Positions 11,353-25,336 of a DNA stretch of 64,000 bases are shown here, piece by piece. The first letter of the stretch is position 1, and every line of letters starts with the position of its first letter. The notes below the pieces were generated by a model. That model did no database searches. It was not told where the DNA came from and saw only the letters and a program-made list of their open reading frames with translations. The position numbers and the translations under genes were made by a program. Origin of the DNA: Microglena sp. YARC (Eukaryota > Chlorophyta > Chlorophyceae > Chlamydomonadales > Chlamydomonadaceae); contig CM039464.1 of assembly GCA_022414725.1 (NCBI GenBank), positions 21,393,707-21,457,706 on the forward strand, read 5' to 3'.

Positions 11353-13609
11353 TGGAGTGCAGAGTGAGAGGCAGAGTGAGAAATTTAGGATATGATAAGA
11401 GCAAGTTTGTTATCGCCCTGTAACAGTCAACATGTAGCTGAGACCCCACTGTTACATTGGTTACACCAGGGGAAGTGCCGCGATACCTAAGGGTTCGGCG
11501 TCGACCGAGGCCATGGGCCCACGCCACCTGCGCATGAACCCGTGACATGGGCCGGTTGCGTCAAGTTGATAAGGGTGGTCAGGTTGTTTTGTGCGAGTGT
11601 CAGGTTGTTTTATTTAATTTTTTGCGGAGCCCCCCCTTCTGGGGGGCGGGAGCCCCCAGTGTTACCCATTTGTCCGTCCGACCATCCATCCATCTGACCG
11701 TGATGAAGTCCGACACGTCAGCCAATGGCCTAGTAACTAACTCGCTTCCGTTGCCACCTGTCGCTCCCTCGCGATCACTCTCCGCCATTTTTAGCGTCGC
11801 AGGCGACGCTGCATAGAACTTGTCCCACTGTATAGGTTGGTAGCTCCCACAATTAGCTCCCATGCACGCGTACTAATAGTACCCCTTCTTATGCTGTCGT
11901 CCTTATGTTCTCCTTATGCAGTCGTCCTATCCTTATTTTAACCTCACGTTGTCCTTTATTGTCCTTAACTGTCCTTATTGTCCTTAACTGTCCTTAATTG
12001 CCCTTAATTGCCCTTAATTGTCCTTAATTGTCCTTAATGATCCTTAACAGTACCCATATGTATGTTGTCGTCCTTATGCTGTCGTCCTGTTGGCCTTAAC
12101 AGTCCTTAGGAATCTTTAATAGTCCTTACTAATCTTTATTAGTGCCCATCCTTGTGTTGTCGTCGTTATATTAACCTTACCTTGTCCTGCCATATAGGTG
12201 GGTATCTTGACCGATGACATTGGAAGTGCTGTGGAGGAGGTGCAAAGCGGGAATTTCGCCGTTCCTGAGCAGAACCACACTGTTCTGATTGGATGGAACA
12301 AGCAAACCATCCCTGTTCTTCAGCAGGTGGGTCTGAAGCACTATTCCCTGCTGTAACTGTGTCTCTAAACGTGGGTTTCACCACCACCACTCACCTCCTC
12401 TCTGCCCCCACCAAGACCCACCACGACCCACCACCACCCACCTCCTCTCTGTCCCTACCACGACCCACCACCACCCACCTCCTCTCTAATATAAAACTGT
12501 TGTCACCAGATTGTTACATTGTTGTCACCAGACAGTAAGACGCGGGATTAAATGGCAGCCAAGGTGAAGATCCTTCTTTCGCATGCAGCTGATCAAACCA
12601 CAACTATTTATGGACCGGCATATCATATGATGTTGACGAAAGGCGAGTATAATATCATATGATATCATACACATTGGATCATATGATATTGTATGAAAAT
12701 GGTGACTTTGGCCTGGTCAGACTGATCATATGATATTATATATAAATGGTGACTTTGGCCTGGTCAGACTGATCATATGATATTATATATAAATGGTGAC
12801 TTTGGCCTGGTCAGACTGATCATATGATATCATATATAAATGGTGACTTTGGCCTGGTCAGACTGATCATATGATATCATATATAAATGGTGACTTTGGC
12901 CTAGTCAGACTGATCATATGATATTGTATATAAATGGTGACTTTGGCCTAGTCAGACTGATCATATGATGACATGATATCATATTGCTGTTCCCTACTAC
13001 TATGGTATAAAATTCTTCTCCCTCATCAAACATGCATGCCCACACAAACTTGCGTGCACACACAAGAATGCACACACGCAGAGTAATATTTATTGCTCAC
13101 ACCTCTTCTCCCTCATCAAACATGCGTGCCCGCACCAACATGCAGAACCATGCACGGGCGCAGAGCTACATTATTGCTTACACCTTTTCTCCCTCATCAA
13201 ACATACATGCGTGCCCACACATACATGAACATCCATGCACGCACGCAGAGCTACAACTATTGTCTACACCTCATCTCCCTCGTTAAACATGCGTGCCCAC
13301 ACAAAGATGCACATCCATGCACGCGTGCAGAGCTACATTTAATACTTGCGCCTCTTCTATCTCATCAAACATGCGTGCCCACACAAACATACACACCCCT
13401 GATGTAATGGGGTTTTTTGCTTTGTGGGTGCTTTTTCTTTTTGTTAAAAGCACAGAGTCTGATACACCCTTGCGGTGTCAAGTAATTTTTAACATGTAAT
13501 GTAATCCATGCACGTGCACAGAGCTATGTTTATTGCTTACACCTCTTCTCCCTCGTCAAACACACTTGGGGACAAGAAGCACACTTTATGCACACACACG
13601 CGCACACAC

Positions 13610-13657
<48 letters not shown>

Positions 13658-13880
13658 ACACACACATACACACACACAGCAGCAGACACTTGCCAACATA
13701 TCCGTAGTATTCACAAATTTTCACCAAGACCAGGTACAAGCATTGTTCTCTGACCAAAGCATGCACAACCTGCAATCAATCAATCAATTAATCAATCAAC
13801 CAACAAATCAATAAATCAATCGATCAATCAATCAATCAATCAATCAATCAATTAATCAATCAACCAAGAAATCAATTAAC

Positions 13881-13924
<44 letters not shown>

Positions 13925-16900
13925 TGTGACCCCCTCTGCCTGCCCCCCTACCACCCCACTCAAGCAGATTATGAAACAGATCAAAAGCAACCCCAACGGC
14001 GTGTTCACGGAGCCTGTCCTCATCCTGGCCAAGAGGGACAAGGCTGACATGGACGACGAGCTGATGGAGGAGTTTGGCGAGAAGGTTGTCGGAAAGACGA
14101 TTCTGACTAGAAATGTGAGAGCCTCGGATTGTTAAACTTGGTTACATACCTTCAGCCAGCAATTTGGCTGCTCAAATAGTTGGACTGCAGCGCAGCAGAC
14201 GTTGGGGTTGTGTGTTGGTGCAGTGTCTGATGATGCAGGGAATATTACATTACATTGTCATGGAATGTTGCATTAAGTAAGAATGCATGGGATATTACAT
14301 TACATTATCACTTATCGTTAGGGACCGGCATATCATATAATATTGACCAAAGGCGAGTATGCTATCATATGAAATCATACAAATCGGATCATATGATAAT
14401 GTATATAAATGGTAGCTTTAGCTATGTCAGACTGCCGGCATCATATTGTATAATGTGATGATATGATGATATGATATCATATTGCCGTTCCCTACGGACA
14501 CAAGAGCAAGGATGTGCCCCCCCCCACAAACACAAGCACAAGCACAAACACACACAAACACACACATATATACACACATAAATACTCCCCACCTACACAC
14601 ACACAAAACACCAACATATATACGCGCACACATTCCCCCCCACACACACCCCCACACGCAAACACGAACACATATATGCACACATACCCCCCCACACACA
14701 CCACCACCACCACACCCACACACCACACACGCAAACACACACATAAATGCATACACATACCCCCACCCCCCACACACACGCAAACACACACACATATATG
14801 CATACACATACCCACCACCACCACACACACACACAAATACATAAACACACACACACCACACGCACGTCCCCCATTAGGGCTATGCGCTGCGCAAGCATTA
14901 TTTGGAGTGTTTGGCGGCCAGCAAGGCACGCACCATCATGTGGATGCACCCAACACACACACATATATATGCACACACATCCCACCCCACCCCACCCCAC
15001 CCCCCGTCCCCCATTAGGGCCATGCGCTGCACAAGCATGATTTGGAGCGTGTTGTTGCCAGCAAGGCTCGCACCATCATGTGGGTGCACCCAAGACACAT
15101 ATATACTCACACACCCTCACCCACCCACACCCTCACCCACACACACACCCTCACCCACACACACCCTCACCCCACCCCATCCCACCCCCACCCCACCCCC
15201 ATTAGGGCCATGCGCTGCGCCAGCATGATATGGAGCGTGTGGCTGCCAGCAAGGCACGCACCATCATGTGGATGCAACCCGACCATACATACATGAAAGA
15301 GCTTGTAAATGCCAACAGTGAGGAGCTAGAGGACATTGGCGAGGGCGCTGATTCCTCAGGAAAGCAATTCCTGCCGTACAACCCGCGCCTAGTGTCATCC
15401 CTGGCCACCATCCAGACTCTAGGATTGAAAGAGAGTGCACCCCAAAACCTAGTGCTACAGTCTAGGTGAGGTTTACAGGAGGGGAAATAGTGGGGTGTAG
15501 TCGAATCAGAGGTGTGTAGGGCGTGAGTTGTGGACCGGGTTTTCTGTGTGTGTGTTGGGGGGGGGGGGGGGGGGGGGGGGGGCAGGCCATTGTCCTTCGT
15601 TTCGTGGTTCCTTTGATTGCTGATATGTGCAGCAAACTTTAGGAAGGGTTTAAAAAAAGCTCCTCGGCAGTACAAATATGTTTGCCTGAAGAAAATGTAA
15701 AGGAGAATAAGTATGAGATACATTTTTTCCTTTCATTTTTTAAAAACATTTCTAGTTATTTCTTTCATTTTTTCATCAGAGGTTGGCAAGAGGGCGCATA
15801 GCTGCATGAGGAGCATGAACAAGAAGAACGTGTTATAGCCACTTAGCAGATGATTTGGATTTGGGTTTGTGAAACCCAAGTAGTTCGTAGTTCGCACCTC
15901 GAACTTCAGAATTTGGCCTGAGAATTCATGTCATTATAGCCCGAGAATCAAGAATTGTGAGAATCCTTTGAAAATGTCTGGAAAAGTGGAGGTGCAGACT
16001 ACAATAACTGAATAACTGATAACCCGGATCCAGCTCTGAAGCTTGTCATAATAACTGAATAACGCCCACGCATGTGCTAATGTACTAACTGTGCAGGGAC
16101 ATGGCTCTGAACCCGGATCCAGCTCTGAAAGTTGTCCTAAACCGCTTCAACAGACAGGAGCGCAAGTATACCATCACGCAGGTACATCAACTTGAACTTG
16201 AATTTGAACTTGGTAACATGGCTTAAAGCGTTAATAGCAATTACCATCACGCAGGTACTTGAACTTGTATGATGTTATACTTTTACGCAGAACAAAGTTA
16301 TAACTTGTGCCATCACGCAAGTATAGTATAATTTAAAGTATACTAAGTTAAAGTATACTATCAAGCAGGTACTTCAACTTCAGCTTGAACTTGGTAATAT
16401 GTTTTTTAAACAAACGTGAAAAACATGAGATGCACTTGAGTGATGGTATGTTATGTTACTGTCCAAGAAAGCGAGCAGCCTTTATAGCAATTCAGGGGAT
16501 GATTTGGGAGTTTGGTTTTGAAAAATGTCGGACTTTGGACTTCGTATCTCAAAATTAGCCCTGAATTCTGAGAATTGTGTGAGATTTGGCCTGAGAACAA
16601 GTACAGAGCCTGACCTCTGAGCCCAATTCATCCCCTGGATTACTATAAGGCTGCCCGCCGTCTTGGACAGTAACATAGCATACCATGATCTCCCGTTTCG
16701 ACGATTGGCTCAATGGTTGAGTTCGTTGAAATCAGGCAGAAGGTGCGGGGTTCGAATCCCTACAGGTGCGCCTTAGTGTTCGCAGCCGCTGTCAACCGCC
16801 ATGGTAGCACTGTCCAGGTAAAATAGCACCCTGTTTTCTACCGCCGTAAGACAGGGCTCCCTTAATCCGACGCCTCACCAGGCGTTATCATTACTCAACA

Positions 16901-19900
16901 GGCATACCATCACTCAAGTGTGCATCTCATGTTCGTCACATATTTTTAATGTACGGACTTACTTGGTGTCTGTTGGCTGGGGCAGCTTTCTTGCATCTGA
17001 GTCTGTAAAGTGGTGAGTTTTTGTCCCTCTTGTGTGGTCGGTGTTGTTGTTGTTGTGTGGCACTTGTTGTTGTTGTCGTTGTTGTTGTGTGGTCCGTGTT
17101 GTTGTTGTTGTTGTGTGGTCCGTGTTGTTGTTGTTGTTGTGTGGTCCTTGTTTTGAGGTCATAACTATGCTGCATGTGAACTTGAACTTGATCTTGGTTA
17201 AATAGCTTCAGCCAGAAATTTGGCTGCTCTCCGTCTTCTGAGTGAAAATAAATTTACCAGGAGCAAATGTAAACGTGAACAATTTGTTTTCTCGCGCTGC
17301 ATGTGGGTCTCCCTGGCACCTGTCCTGACCACTTGGCATGTTTGTTGCGTTATGTAGTCCTTGAGCAGTGAACATAAATTCACCAGGAAAATGTAAACGT
17401 GATTTCTTCTTCTTATTACGCTGCATGTAGGTCTCCCTAGCACCTGTCCTGGCCACTTGGCATGTTTGTTGCGATGATGATGATGATGATGATGGTGATC
17501 ACATTCTTCCTGCTGCCCTACTGGACTCCAAATGTGCCCTTGGCTTAACGGAGTCAAGGGAACACGTATGAACATCATGCACACAGAAGAAAAGAAAAAG
17601 AAAAACAAATGTGTTATGTAGGTGCCTGGCATGAGGAGTCTGACGGAGGTCATGGCTCAGTGTGGTCTTTGTTGTGTGATCAGCAGGATACTTCCATTGA
17701 CCAAATTGGCCAGCGCTTTAGCTCACTTGAAAAAAACAAAACTGCGCTTTGTAGTGCAAAAAGCGCAAAGATTGCTTGCTGCGCCCACAGGGGGTCGCAA
17801 AAAAACTGCACGAAACGCGCAGTGGGGCTCAAAAAGGCAGCGTGTCAGCACGCAAAAGCGCGCGCTTGGAAGTACCCTGGTGGTCAGAGCTATGCTGCAT
17901 GTGAACTTGAACTTGATCTTGGTTAAATAGCTTCAGCCAGCAATTTGGCTGCTCGCTGTCTTCTACGCAGTAAACATAAATTTAGCAGGAAAAGTTTATT
18001 CTTCCGCTGCCTGTGGGCTATCTCTATCACCTTTCCTGACCACTTGGCATGTTTGTTGCGTTATGTAGGTGACTGACATGAGGAGTCTGACAGAGGTCAT
18101 GGCTCAGTGCGCCTCACAACCCGGACTGGCTGATGTTTTCGAGGCGGTAAGTTGTTCGCTGCCCTCAATGTAATTGCATGTAAAGCTGTTGCCCAAGATG
18201 GCCTCCTTTGAGTACACAGGTATGCAAGGGTGCAGTGGTGGTGGTGGTGGTGGTGGTTACCGCCCTCAATGTAGGAGAGGCTCGACGGTCACACCAGTCA
18301 CACTGGAAGAACCATTTAACCCTATAGTTGGAGCCTGAGCCTCTGCAACTGTGTATTATCGCCCTCAATGTAGCAGCGCCCCCACTGTTACACTGGTGAG
18401 ACCGGGGGAGGTGCCGCAATACCTCAGGGTTTGGCGTCGACCGAGGCCTTGGGCCCACGCCACCTGCGCATGAACCCGCGACATGGGCCGGTCACCAAAG
18501 GTTGATGAGGGCAGTCAGGCTGCGTTCCTTGGGGCTTGCTGTGTGGGTGTGCGTGTATGTGTATGCTGTTACAGTCCAGGGGTAGGCCAAGTAGGCTAAA
18601 GAGACTTGCCCGACCGTGATAGGAAGGACTGTGTGAAAGCTAGCTTCAAGGGGTCGTGCAGGTTTTATCTGTATTTGTATAAACTGTGAAGGATAAGGCT
18701 CAGTGGAAGAAATGAATTGTGTATTGAAACCGCTGCCATGGGCACATTTTAAAGGAGGAGGAGCCCAGTCCTCCAAATTTTCAGTTAGGCGATCAATTTT
18801 TCCTGAGAATGGGGCTATAATGGCACGATTCGTTGCTATGTTTTGAGCTACTTTTCAGGTCATTCTGAGCACCTCATTTAGGGGTGGGTGGGTGGGTGGG
18901 TGGGGTGGGGGAGGTCAATGAACTATGTGTTGAAACCACTGTCATGGACAGTGCTGATAACTTATATTGCTGGCACTCAGTGCTGATAAGTTATCATACA
19001 TCAATCCCACTCCGTGCTGATGCACATTTAAATGTGGTCACGGGTAAAATAACACGAACGCGCACAACTGAAACCATAGCTTTCCTTTTCGGCTACGAGC
19101 AGCACCTTCTATGCATCTCCCCTGGCTTGCTTCCCAGCTACTCGTAAGGGAGGTGGTGCCCCTGAAATCTGGCAGAATCAGCTTCCCAGTATTGTTTATG
19201 GGGCTTATCCCAGTGGCTGGCTCAGGAAGCTGCCTAGAAGCTGCTCCTCATAGCCGGAAAAAGCTATGATTTAACACAATGCACTGCGCAAGAGATGGGC
19301 ACAGGAGTTCCTTGTTTTTCTATCTGGTGGCTTGGAATCTCACTCGTGCTTCTGTGTGCCCATGATTTCAGCAGTTTGAGCCCAGACACAGGAAGTTGCT
19401 TTTTCACTATCTTGGGGGTTGAAATCTCACTCGTGTTTGCCTGTCCATGGTTGCAGCTGTTTGAGTGCAGCCACAGGAAGTTGCTCTTTTGCTATCTAGT
19501 GGCTTGGAATCTCAATTTTGATTCCCTGCCCATGATTGCAGCTGTTTGGGCACAGACACAGGAAGCACCTTTTCGCTATCTTATGGGTTGAAATCTCACT
19601 CGTGCTTGCCTGCTCATGATTGCAGCTGTTTGGGCGCAGATACTGGATTTTTTTTACTGCTATCTTGTAGGTTGGAATCTCACTCATGCTTGTTTTCCCA
19701 TAATTGCAGCTGTTTGGGCACAGACACAGGAAGCACCTTTTTGCTATCTTATGGGTTGATTTCTCACTCGTGCTTGCCTGCTCATGATTGCAGCTGTTTG
19801 GGCACAGATACTGGATTTTTTTTCTGCTATCTTGTAGGTTGGAATCTCACTCATGCTTGATTTTCCATGGCTGCAGCTGTTTGGGCGAAGACACAGAAAG

Positions 19901-21537
19901 CACCTTTTTTACCATCCGAAGGCTTGGAATCTTACTCGTGCTTGCGTGTCCATGATTTCAGCTGTTTGAGCGCAGACACAGGAAGCACCTTTTTTGCTAT
20001 CTTATAGGTTGGAATCCCACTTGTGCTTGCATATCCATAATTGGAGCTGTTTGAACCCAGACACAGGAAGTTGCTGTTTTGCTATTTTACCGGTTGGAAT
20101 CTTACTCGTGCTTCCATGTCCATGATTACAGCTGTTTGGGCAAAGACACAGGAAGCACCTTTAATGCTATCTTATGGTTCAAATCTCACTCGTGCTTGCG
20201 TGCCCATGATCGCAGCTGTTTGAGCGCAGTGCAGACAAGAGCCCGGAGTTTAAGCTCGTTCCCGTTGGCCACATGGCAGGTTGGACCTTCGGTGAGGTAC
20301 GCATCAGCTTCCCTGGCCATACTGCTGTCTTCGGTACTCTCGTTTCTGGACTGAATCCACCTGACGAGTACATCATGGGTAGGTGATGATTGTGTTGATT
20401 TAGCCCGTTTCGGTGATACAAGTGGTCGAGTGGTACACCAAATCGCTTAAACGACAAAGGGTTGGGGGTTCGATTCCCCCTACGGCGACCCTTAGCGTTG
20501 CAGGTCGTTGTCAACCGCGATGGTAGCTTGTCCAGTCGAGGTGGTAGACCGTTCTCTGCCCGCGTACGACGGGTTCCCTTAACACCACGCCCCACCAGGT
20601 GTTATCATCAGCTTCCCTGGTCAGACTGCTGTCTTGGGTACTCTGGTGTCTGGACTGAACCCACCTGACTTGCACATCATGGGTAGGTGATGATTGTGGG
20701 GGTGGGTGCAGATGAGTGTAGGTGGGTGGTTGTGGGAGTGGGTGGTCATGGGTAGGTGATGATTGTGGGGGTGGGTGGGTATGAGTGTAGGTGGGTGGTT
20801 GTGAGAGGGTGTTTATGTATGTAGGCTGGTGGTTAGTTGGTTGTGGGAGTAGGTGGGCATGTAGGTAGTTTGTTGGTTGTGGGAGTGGGTGGGTATGTAG
20901 GCAGTTGGTTGGTTGGCTGTGGGAGTGGGTGGGTATATAGGTAGGCTGGTAGTTGTTTGGTTATGGGAGTGGGTGGTTATGTAGGTAGTTGGTTGGTTGG
21001 CTATTGGAGTGGGTAGGTATATAGGTAGGCTGGTAGTTGTTTGGTTCTGGGAGTGGGTGGTTATGTAGGTAGTTGGTTGGTTGGCTATTGGAGTGGGTGG
21101 GTATATAGGTAGGCTGGTAGTTGTTTGGCTGTGGGAGTGGGTGGGTATATAGGTAGGCTGGTAGTTGTTTGGTTGTGGGAGTGGGTGGTTATGTAGGTAG
21201 TTGGTTGGTTGGCTATTGGAGTGGGTGGGTATATAGGTAGGCTGGTAGTTGTTTGGCTGTGGGAGTGGGTGGGTATGTGAGTAGTTGGTTGGTTGGCTGT
21301 GCGAGTGGGTGGGTATATAGGTAGGCTGGTAGTTGGTTGGTTGTTGGAGTGGGTGGGTATATAGGTAGGCTGGTAGTTGGTTGGTTGGCTGTGGGAGTGG
21401 GTGGGTATGTAGGTACATGGTTGATTTATTGGTTGGTTGTCAGGCCCTCTCAACTGCCTGCGGGCAGGTTCAGCTCCACCTTAAGCATTAGCAGTGGGTT
21501 GGTGAGTGGGTGATGATCGTGGGAGTGGGTGGGTAGG

Positions 21538-21583
<46 letters not shown>

Positions 21584-21659
21584 ATTGATTGGTTGATTTA
21601 TTGATTGATTGATTGGTTGAGTGATTGATTGATTGATTGGTTGATTGGTTGATTGATTA

Positions 21660-21692
<33 letters not shown>

Positions 21693-21732
21693 TTGATTGA
21701 TTGATTGATTGGTTGGTTGATTGATTTCTTGG

Positions 21733-21767
<35 letters not shown>

Positions 21768-21806
21768 GCTGGTTGATTGATTGGTTGGTTGATTGATCGA
21801 TCGATC

Positions 21807-21840
<34 letters not shown>

Positions 21841-24800
21841 TTGATTGATTGATTTAGGTGTTGGAGTGGGTGGAGGGAGTTTAGGGTTAAGGAGTTGTGG
21901 GAGTGGGTTGAGGGACTTTAGGGTTTCGGAGTTGCGGGAGTGGGTAGAGTGAGAGTTGACCTGCTTCTTGATTGGTGCACAATTGCACGACAAGTCATTT
22001 TTAGTTTTGGTGAGATAGTGTATTGACCTGGCTTACTCTAGCTCATCAAGTATTTTGGTTGCGGAAGAACTGATTGCAATTTTCTCCCACTTGTCTCAGA
22101 GGCGCATGACAAGGTGATTGTGTTGTCATTGGAAGACGTGAACAAGGGCATCAATGCTTCAAGGCAGCCCCAGGCCAAGGTAGGTCTGGCACACTCCTAG
22201 ACTATGTCACTTTAAGAATGAAGAGTCGGGGGTTCGACTCCCCCTTTGGTTGCTCTTGGCGTTGCAGGTCGTCGTCAACCGCGATGGTAGCTTGTCCAGT
22301 TGAGGTTGGAGACCGCTCCCCCCCCGCGTACGACGGGCTCCCTTAACACCACGCCCCACCAGGCGTTATCATTATCTGGCACACTCCATATTTCCCAGAA
22401 AAACCCTTCTTCCCGCTAGTGCAATACCTTGAATGCGTCAGCTCAACTGTTTGGCGTTTCCGCCGACCTTGGTGCTTGCGCACAGACCGAGATCGGAGGC
22501 CGCCTGGTGAACATGAGACTCGGAGCTAACATTTGACAGCGTGGCCGCCAGGACGCCTCAAACCGGAACGGTACATACCGTCCAGGTCTGGGCTGGGCCA
22601 AAACATGAATTACCTGGACTGGGCCAAAACATAAAATAATCCGTAAAATCGAAAAGACCTCTGATTGGTCTCATTTTTCGTGCATCAAATTCTAAAAAAC
22701 ATAGCCAATCTACGCATATGCATCTCATAACAGTACAGGCTCGTTCAATACTACTTAAAAATCAACAACCCTTCAAAATGTCCCTTTTCCGTTACTTTGT
22801 AGTCAACACTGCCACAACATCTATCAATTCAATACAATTCAAGTACATTAAATTTAATTAAATTCGAATTAATACAATTCAAATCAATTAAATGCATTCA
22901 ATTCAAGTAAATGCATTTTAATGTGATTAAATTATATTAAATTGAATTACAACAACACAACATAAAAGCAAATTAAATTAATGTAAATTCATAAATTTGA
23001 TCATTTCATTCGGGATGCGCCTCCAGGCGCTGTTAATAGAGAATGTTCAATGTTAATAAATAGCAAACCTTCTATAAATAAATAAATAAATAAAAAATAG
23101 CAAATAAATGGCAAATAAATAATCATCCTTCTATATGTAAATAATAAATAGCAAATAAATAGGAAACCTTATCTATATAAATAAATAAATAGCAAACCTT
23201 CTATATATGCGTGGATACATGTGTTGAGAGCTTATTTATGGATCCCTCACTGTCTGTTCACAACAGCCAAACCATTCTCCTCTCCACCCACATGCCCAAC
23301 CCCGTGGCACCCCACCCACTTCGTGCCACACCCCGGCGCACCTCACCCTCCCTTTCCAGTTTGAGCTACCTGAGCATGAACGGGTCAAGCGAAGCATCCC
23401 TCCATGCCCCTTGCTCCTCTCCACCCTCCCCATGCCCCACCCCACAGCACCCCACCCACTCTGTTCCTCGCCCTCCCTTTCCAGCCTGTGGTACCAGCAT
23501 ACGAGTGTGTCAAGCGCATCATCCCTCTACGCCCCTTGCTCCTCTCCACCCTCCCCATGCCCCACCCCACGGCACCCCACCTACTCCGTTCCTCGCCCTC
23601 CCTTTCCAGCCTGTGGTACCAGCATACGAGCGTGTCAAGCGCATCATCCCTCCATGGCGCTTGCCCCTCTCCTCTCTCTCCATGCCCCACCCCACGCCCC
23701 ACCCCACCACTCCTCACCCTCTCTTTCCAGCCTGTGGTACCAGCATACGAGTGTGTCAAGCGCATCATCCCTCCACGCCCCTTCCTCCTCTCCACCCTCC
23801 CCATGCCCCACCCCACGGCACCCCACCCACTCCGTTCCTCGCCCTCCCTTTCCAGCCTGTGGTGCCAGCATACGAGTGTGTCAAGCGCATCATCCCTCCA
23901 CGCCGCTTGCCCCTCTCCACCCTCCCCATGCCCCACCCCACGGCACCCCACCAACTCCGTTCCTCGCCCTCCCTTTCCAGCCTGTGGTACCAGCATACGA
24001 GCGTGTCAAGCGCATCATCCCTCCACGCCGCTTGCCCCTCTCTCTCCTCTCCATGCCCCACCCCACCACTCCTCACCCTCTCTTTCCAGCCTGTGGTACC
24101 AGCATACGAGTGTGTCAAGCGCATTATCCCTCGACGCCACTTGCTCCTCTCCACCCTCTCCATGCCCCACGCCACTTTACACGCCATTCTGCACTACACT
24201 CTACACGCCACTCTAAACTACACGCCACTTTACACGCCACTCTACACTACACTCTACGCGCCACTCTTAACTACACGCCACTTTACACGCCACTCTACAC
24301 TGCACTCTACACACCACTCTAAACTACACGCCACTTTACACGCCACTCTACACACCGCTATAAACTACACGCCACTTTACACGCCACTTTACACGCAACT
24401 CTACACTACACTCTAAACTACACGCCACTTTACACGCCACTTTACACGCCATTCTACACTACACTCTACACGCCACTCTAAACTACACGCCACTTTACAC
24501 GCCATTCTACACTACACTCTACACGCCACTCTAAACTACACGCCACTCTACGCTACACTCTACACGCCGCTCTACACGCACTCTACATGCCACTTTCTCC
24601 ATTTCACCCTCTCCATGCCCCACAGCACCACACCCACTCCGTGCCTCACCCACCGCACCTCACCCTCCCTTTCCAGCCTGTGCTACCAGCATACGAGCGT
24701 GTCAAGCGCATCATCTCCCCACGACACTTCGTGGTCCTAGCCCATGGTGGAGACCCCACTCTCCAGATCCAGGCCATGCAGGAGAGTGTGGACCAAGAGT

Positions 24801-25296
24801 CCAAGGTCGCATCGACTATTACAGTGCTGACAAAGTACGAGGGGGTGGTGGTTGGGTGCAGTTTGTGGTGGGCGGAGTGTGTGTGTGTGGTGTGGTGGGG
24901 GCATGGAAAGGGTGGGGAGGGGAAAGTGTGGACCAAGAGTCCAAGGTCGCATCGACTATTACAGTGCTGACAAAGTACGAGGGGGTGGTGGTTGGGTGCA
25001 GTTTGTGGTGGGCGGAGTGTGTGTGTGGTGGGGTGGGGCATGGAAAGGGTGGGGAGGGGAAAGTGTGGACCAAGAGTCCAAGGTCGCATCGACTATTACG
25101 GTGCTGACATAGTACGAGGGGGTCGTGGTTGGGTGCAGTTTGTGGTGGGCGGAGTGTGTGTGTGTGGTGGGGTGGGGGCATGGAAAGGGTGGGCAGGGGC
25201 ATGGGAAGTGTGGACCAAGAGTCCAAGGTCGCATCGACCATTGCAGTTTTGACAAAGTACGAGGGGTTTGGTGGTGGGGCGCGCTATGTGTGTTGT

Positions 25297-25336
<40 letters not shown>

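Noticed and set aside
13772..13922. CRISPR-like or origin-like short repeats
   Set aside because: Uniform (CAAT)n microsatellite without spacers; nothing in the window meets the repeat-spacer pattern of CRISPR.
20813..21418. 201-codon minus-strand Pro/Thr/Tyr repeat protein
   Set aside because: Pure translation of a GT-rich tandem repeat in an intron, with no start context or domain.
23211..24416. Frames of 270-401 codons rich in Pro, Ser and His, and Gly/Arg-rich frames on the other strand
   Set aside because: They read through the acceptor array and its C-rich filler; only the short exon part is meaningful.
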